This document shows, piece by piece, positions 35,596 to 39,592 of a stretch of 39,592 bases of DNA. The translations under genes and the position numbers were made by a program. The stretch lies in NCBI GenBank assembly GCA_027682925.1, contig JAQCYU010000022.1:1-39592 (forward strand). Reading direction: 5' to 3'. Source of the stretch: Coriobacteriaceae bacterium AF45-21 (lineage in GTDB: Bacteria; Actinomycetota; Coriobacteriia; Coriobacteriales; Coriobacteriaceae). Positions within the stretch are counted from its first letter, which is position 1; each line of letters starts with the position of its first letter. The notes under the pieces are model-generated. The model made no database searches and was not told the origin of the DNA. It saw nothing but the letters and a program-made list of their open reading frames with translations.

Positions 35596-38258
35596 ACTCT
35601 TGGACTTTGAGGGCTTCGGCCAGGCTGACGCGCTTGATAGAGCGCGCGTGCAGCAGCGCCACGACCAGGTAGGTCGCAAAGCCAATGCCGACGCATGCAG
35701 CCATGGACCAAGCGGGCACGTAGATCTCGATATTGCCGTTGTAGGCGAGCAGCATCGAGCGGAAGATGGCCGTGAGCGAGCCGATGATCACCGGCAGGCT
35801 CAGCACGAGCGACGCCGCCACGCACAGCGTGATCGAGCGGATGTACAGATGCGAGATCTCGCTATCGCGATAGCCAAAGACTTTCATGTAGCTGATCGAA
35901 CGGGCGCTGTGGTCGATCACGGCCTTGGTCAGCAGGTACATAAACAGCAGGAAGATAAACACCGCGAGCCCGACCATCATGCCGATCATTTTGCTCATCA
36001 TGCCGATGAACTGGTCGCCCACGGCGCGCATGTCGTCGGGCGTGGTGTCGCCGGCAAAGTAACGAGCATCGAGGTCGAGCTTCTCGTCGCTCACATAGCC
36101 GTTAAAGTAGGCGGCGTCGTTGTCGAACAGCTCGTTAAAGTCGTCGATACTCATATAGATATTCATGTCCGACTTGGAGCCCCAGATGCAGTCCTTACCC
36201 GCGTACTCAAGAGAATAATCCCGAGCCTCGTACTTGTCGCGAAGCTCGACCTTCTGGCCCTCGCTCCAGCCAAACTTATCGAGCAGACCGCCGCCAAAGA
36301 CGACGCGCCCGTCGCCGACGTTGAGGTCTTTCCAATAGCGCGAATGAGATGAAATGCCGTAGACAGAGATGGCCTCTGTGCCGTTTCCCTCGCCGCGGTC
36401 GTATTGCAGCTGGTAAACGGCATATTTCTCGGCCTGCGCGATTGCGCCCGCGCCGTTGTCGGTCGTGTTGATCGGGTGAATGTCGTCGTTGTCGGTGTCG
36501 ATCTTAGAGGCCTTGTCGATCAGGTCGATGGCCTCATCGCGGTCGCAGCCGAGGGCATCGGCAAGGTCATCGAGGCGCGCATAAAGCGCATCTTTCTTGT
36601 CCTGGACCTTGGCGAGCGCGTCCTGCGCCGCGGCCAGGCTCTCGGCAGACGGAGATGCGGTCGCGGCATCGGCTGCCGTCTGCGCCGCATCGGCCGCGTC
36701 GTCAAGCTCGTCATCGGCATCCTGGGCGGCGGAGAGCAGCGCGCCGTCAATCGACTGCAAGCGCTCGAGCGCCGCCCACTGCCCGCGCTCCTCGGCAGTA
36801 CCCTCAAGCTCTAGCGGAGCCTTGAGCGTGTACTGGTGCTCGGCGACCAGGCTTGTCTCCAGGTTGTCCGCATAGTGCGTCATCGTGGGCAGGATCGCCA
36901 GGCCAAAGAGCAGCAGCAGCGAGGCAAACGCAATGCCCACGAAGAGCGTGGCGAAGTTGCCCAGGTTGCGCAGGAAGATGCGCAGGCGAAAGCGCGAGAC
37001 AAAGCCCATGCGCTCCGGCAGCTGCAGGCCGCGCTTGGTGCCCGATTTGCCGCTCGCCTCGTGACGAAGGAACTGCAACGGCGTCTTGCCCATCTTGCGA
37101 AGCAGGCCCACCAGCGTGATGAGGATGAGCGCGGCAGCGGGAACCACGGCGCACTTCACAAAAATCTCCCAGCTCCAGTACACCTGGAAGGGAGGCAGGC
37201 TGTACGAACCGTAATAGAGGCCGCGCATGGGCTCGGTAAAGAACGCGACGCCGAGCGCGGTGCCCAAAAGCGCCGCGACCACGCCCACGATGGCGGGAAG
37301 TGCCAGGTAGTGCAGCACGATCTCGCGGCGGCGATAGCCGCTGGCGAGCAGCGTGCCAATGATGGCGCTCTCCTCCTCGATGGTGGCGTCGGTAAGGACC
37401 ACAAAGACGAACGCCATGATCACGATGATAATGTTGAGCAGCGTCATCCACATCATGGAGTCGCCGTCGACGTCGTCGCGCGCGTAGCCAATACCCTGGT
37501 TGGAATCGGCGTCGATCAGATCGTCCACGCGCGCATCGGCATCGGTCAGCGCCTCGACCATATCCTGCTCCGCATCGATGCGATCCGCGGTGGGGAGGTC
37601 GCGATCGGTAAAAGCAAAGGAGTAGGTGTAGGCAGGTGCACCACCGGCATCCTCGAGCGCGGCAAAGCCGGCGTCGGTGACCTCGGCCACACCATAGGTG
37701 ATGGTGTTCACCGTAAAGTCCGAATTGTTGAGGAACAGCGCCTGGCTATCGGGCTGGGTCATGATGCCGCAGATGGTGTAGGTGCGGCCCTCAAGCTCAA
37801 CCTTATCGCCCACGACAAGGTGTTGTTGGTGGCAAAAACTCGGTCGATAGCCACCTCATCGTCCGTCTTGGGCTGCTTGCCTTCGCAGTAGGACGCGATA
37901 TCGACTTGGTGCGGTGCGCATAGGTGCGCAACGTGCGCTTGGTGCCGTCGTCGCCGGCGGTCTTTTTGATGATGGCGTCGATGGAGAAATTCTTGTAGAG
38001 CGTGACGCCGCCGACGTCGTCGGCTGCATCCTCGGCTGCCTTGAGCTGGTCGTCGGTAGCCTCGAAGGAGGTGGTCACGCGGCCGTCCTCAATCGTGTAC
38101 GCATCGCGCATGTCGTCGATAAGGCAACCGATGGAATGCGCCGCGAGCAAAAAGCCCGAGGTGAGAGCGATGCTCCCGCACATAAGCAAAAAGATGCCCA
38201 GGTACTTGCCGATATTGCGGCGCAGCTCGCGCGGGAGTCGCTTTGCGAGAGGTGTCAT
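35594..38258 (-). CDS. MacB/FtsX-type ABC transporter permease (two frameshifts)
   Basis: The restored protein is about 888 residues. An N-terminal membrane helix (KYLGIFLLMCGSIALTSG) is followed by a MacB-like extracellular domain, then an FtsX module with three or more helices (about 220-350). A second extracellular region has a coiled coil (AQDALAKVQDKKDALYARLD), and a second FtsX module ends the protein. It likely extrudes or senses an envelope substrate with the ATPase encoded just upstream. Two bases are missing: near 37905 (AHRT...VDIASYCEGKQP) and near 37820 (ATNNT...LVVGDKVELEG). The length is 3n+1, which fits two deletions. The ATG at 38258 follows GGTAGG, eight bases after the ATPase stop. 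Confidence 0.88.
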
Positions 38259-38266
38259 GGCATCGC

Positions 38267-38979
38267 CTACCAATCGAGCTCGGCGGCCGCAACGGGCGAC
38301 TCGTTGAGCTCATCCTTGACGATGCGGCCGTCGCGCAGGCGCAGCACGCGGTTGCCATGCGGGCGATGGCGGCGTTGTGGGTGACAATGATGATGGTGCA
38401 GCCGTAGGTGCGGTTGACGTCCTCCATGAGCTGCAGGATTTCCTTGGACGTCTTGTAGTCAAGCGCGCCGGTGGGCTCGTCGCACAGCAGCAGGCCCGGG
38501 TTTTTGACGAGTGCGCGGCCGATGGCGCAACGCTGCTGTTGGCCGCCCGAGACCTGGCGCGGGAACTTGTTGCGGTGCTCGTAGAGGCCCAGCGAACGCA
38601 GCAGGTCGTCGACATTGAGCGGGTTTTTGGACAGGTGCGCCGTGACCTCGATGTTCTCCTTGATGGTAAGGTCGGGCACCAGGTTGTAGAACTGGAAGAC
38701 AAAACCCAGCTCACGGCGGCGATACTCGCCCAGATCGGTAGGTTTGAGCACCGTGAGGTCGCAGCCGTCCACCATGATGGAGCCACCGTCGGCATCCTCC
38801 AGGCCGCCGATCAGGTTGAGAAAGGTCGACTTGCCCGAGCCCGAGGGCCCCAGCATGACGCAGATCTCGCCGCGGTTGATGGACGTGTCGATGCCATCGA
38901 GTACCGTCAGGCGCGCATCACCTTCGCCGTAGTGTTTCTTGAGCCCTTTGACCTGGACATAGGCTTGCTTTGTCGCCAT
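38267..38979 (-). CDS. ABC transporter ATPase, LolD/MacB type (frameshift near 38355)
   Basis: The restored protein is about 237 residues and has all ATPase motifs: Walker [11 protein letters not shown]-loop [10 protein letters not shown], signature VSGGQQQR, Walker [13 protein letters not shown] and H-loop VTHN. These place it in the LolD/MacB subgroup that pairs with FtsX-type permeases. After NAAIARM one G is missing (ATG-GGC-AAC); the restored end is [15 protein letters not shown]...AAELDW. The ATG at 38979 is preceded by GGGGGGT; an ATG at 38991 is possible. The permease follows at eight bases. Confidence 0.95.
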
Positions 38980-39073
38980 GCTACCCCCCATTGTTAGCCT
39001 GCTGCTACTTTAATAGGGTAATAGTAAACCTAAGTGAACTATTTTTGGGCGAGAGTGGGGGTTTGTTTCAAGA

Positions 39074-39230
39074 CTAGTCGTTGGGGACGTTCTTAAACGA
39101 CTAGCTGTTGGGGACACTCTTTCGCCACCCGGCAGCTGGGGACAGTCCTTGCCGGCCCGGCCGGCGAGCCGGCGAATCGGCAAAGACTGTCCCCGATGAC
39201 TAGTCGTTTAAGAACGTCCCCGATGACTAG
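39074..39230. repeat. Second compound repeat with the GGGGACAGTCC hairpin
   Basis: Unit 39074-39104 (CTAGTCGTTGGGGACG...) and unit 39200-39230 are inverted copies. They flank the 56-nt hairpin block 39139-39194, whose arms GGGACAGTCCTTGCCG and CGGCAAAGACTGTCCC mismatch once. The unit arms CTAGTCGTT / AACGACTAG are complementary. It lies five bases beyond the ABC-2 permease stop. Confidence 0.85.
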
Positions 39231-39234
39231 GCGG

Positions 39235-39592
39235 TTAGGCGCGGGATTTGTTGTGGGCGAGGGCCAGGCCTACGGCGGCGATGGCGGCGGCGAAGAGCAC
39301 GGTGACGCCCAGGTCGCAGGCGATGTCGCCCAGCACGGTGAACGTCAGGTCCGCGGCGAGCGCCTTGCCGATCGCGTCGTTCACCCAAAACGTCGGCACA
39401 AAATGCGCCACGGTCTGCACGGCCGAGCCCATGAACGACAGCGGCATCCAGGCGCCACCCAAAAACGTCATGAGCATGCCGAGTAAGTTGCCCACACCGT
39501 TGAGCAGCTCCTCGCGCGCGCCCAGGCTCGAAAGGGCAAAGCCAACGGCCAGCGGCGTGCACGCCAGGGCAAAACGTCGCCGCCAGCGCCAG
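39235..39592 (-). CDS. ABC-2 type permease, C-terminal part (partial)
   Basis: The last hundred or so residues of an ABC-2 type membrane permease are present and the gene runs off the window. Hydrophobic helices TPLAVGFALSSLG, LLGMLMTFLGGAWMPLSFMG and TVLFAAAIAAVGLALA surround the typical FVPTFWVNDA loop. The gene ends NKSRA. Upstream of about 39572 the frame turns Arg/Trp-rich while another frame reads LALAAT, so another base error there is likely. The transported substrate is unknown. Confidence 0.8.
   Translation of the reverse strand, partial: WRWRRRFALACTPLAVGFALSSLGAREELLNGVGNLLGMLMTFLGGAWMPLSFMGSAVQTVAHFVPTFWVNDAIGKALAADLTFTVLGDIACDLGVTVLFAAAIAAVGLALAHNKSRA

Overview
The window looks like a chromosomal segment of a high-GC, gut-type actinobacterium of the class Coriobacteriia, most likely Collinsella or a close relative. 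This is inferred from base composition, gene content (luxS, a BglG-regulated beta-glucoside operon, a LytR-style sensor cluster, an NRAMP-related transporter) and intergenic repeat style, not from a database match. No rRNA, tRNA, CRISPR, phage or transposase gene was found.

Layout. 1-1.2 kb: the zinc-ribbon tail of a protein and a lipoprotein (+ strand). 1.2-5.2 kb: an overlapping (- strand) operon of two membrane sensor proteins and a LuxR-type response regulator. 5.2-11.5 kb: a beta-glucoside locus, with a LicT/BglG antiterminator behind an RAT/terminator leader, a PTS EIIBC, an esterase-like hydrolase, a DUF4867-like protein and a GH1 6-phospho-beta-glucosidase. luxS follows. 12.3-20.6 kb: a sugar salvage region with an FGGY kinase, a two-subunit transketolase, a fucose-isomerase-fold protein, a LacI regulator, a nucleoside hydrolase and a ribokinase. 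20.8-23 kb: an OatA-like acyltransferase (+). 23.5-26.9 kb: an NRAMP-related (probably Mg2+) transporter with a PRC-barrel/MgtE-N/CBS membrane protein, preceded by a structured leader of about 200 nt. 27-32.8 kb: a degenerate NodB-domain protein, a second PRC-barrel protein, a YtxH-like protein, a protein resembling the cyanophycin-synthetase N-domain, a CorC/CNNM-type protein and a hemolysin III family protein. 33-34 kb: a membrane-anchored alpha/beta hydrolase (+). 34.2-39.6 kb: a DUF362 ferredoxin protein, a MacB/FtsX-type ABC transporter and the end of an ABC-2 permease.

Two things stand out. First, the leader of the MgtE-like/NRAMP operon can fold into a compact three-way junction whose closing strand is also needed by a downstream hairpin, and the Shine-Dalgarno of the operon is buried in a further stem: a candidate undescribed (possibly Mg2+) riboswitch. 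Second, many gene borders carry modular inverted repeats with a conserved TAAG-NN-CGTCCCC core and co-varying arms, some touching stop codons.

Caution: at least thirteen genuine-looking genes are each broken by loss of a single base, always -1, often in a short homopolymer. This is best explained by sequencing or assembly under-calling, so the broken genes are annotated here as full-length genes with the frameshift position given.
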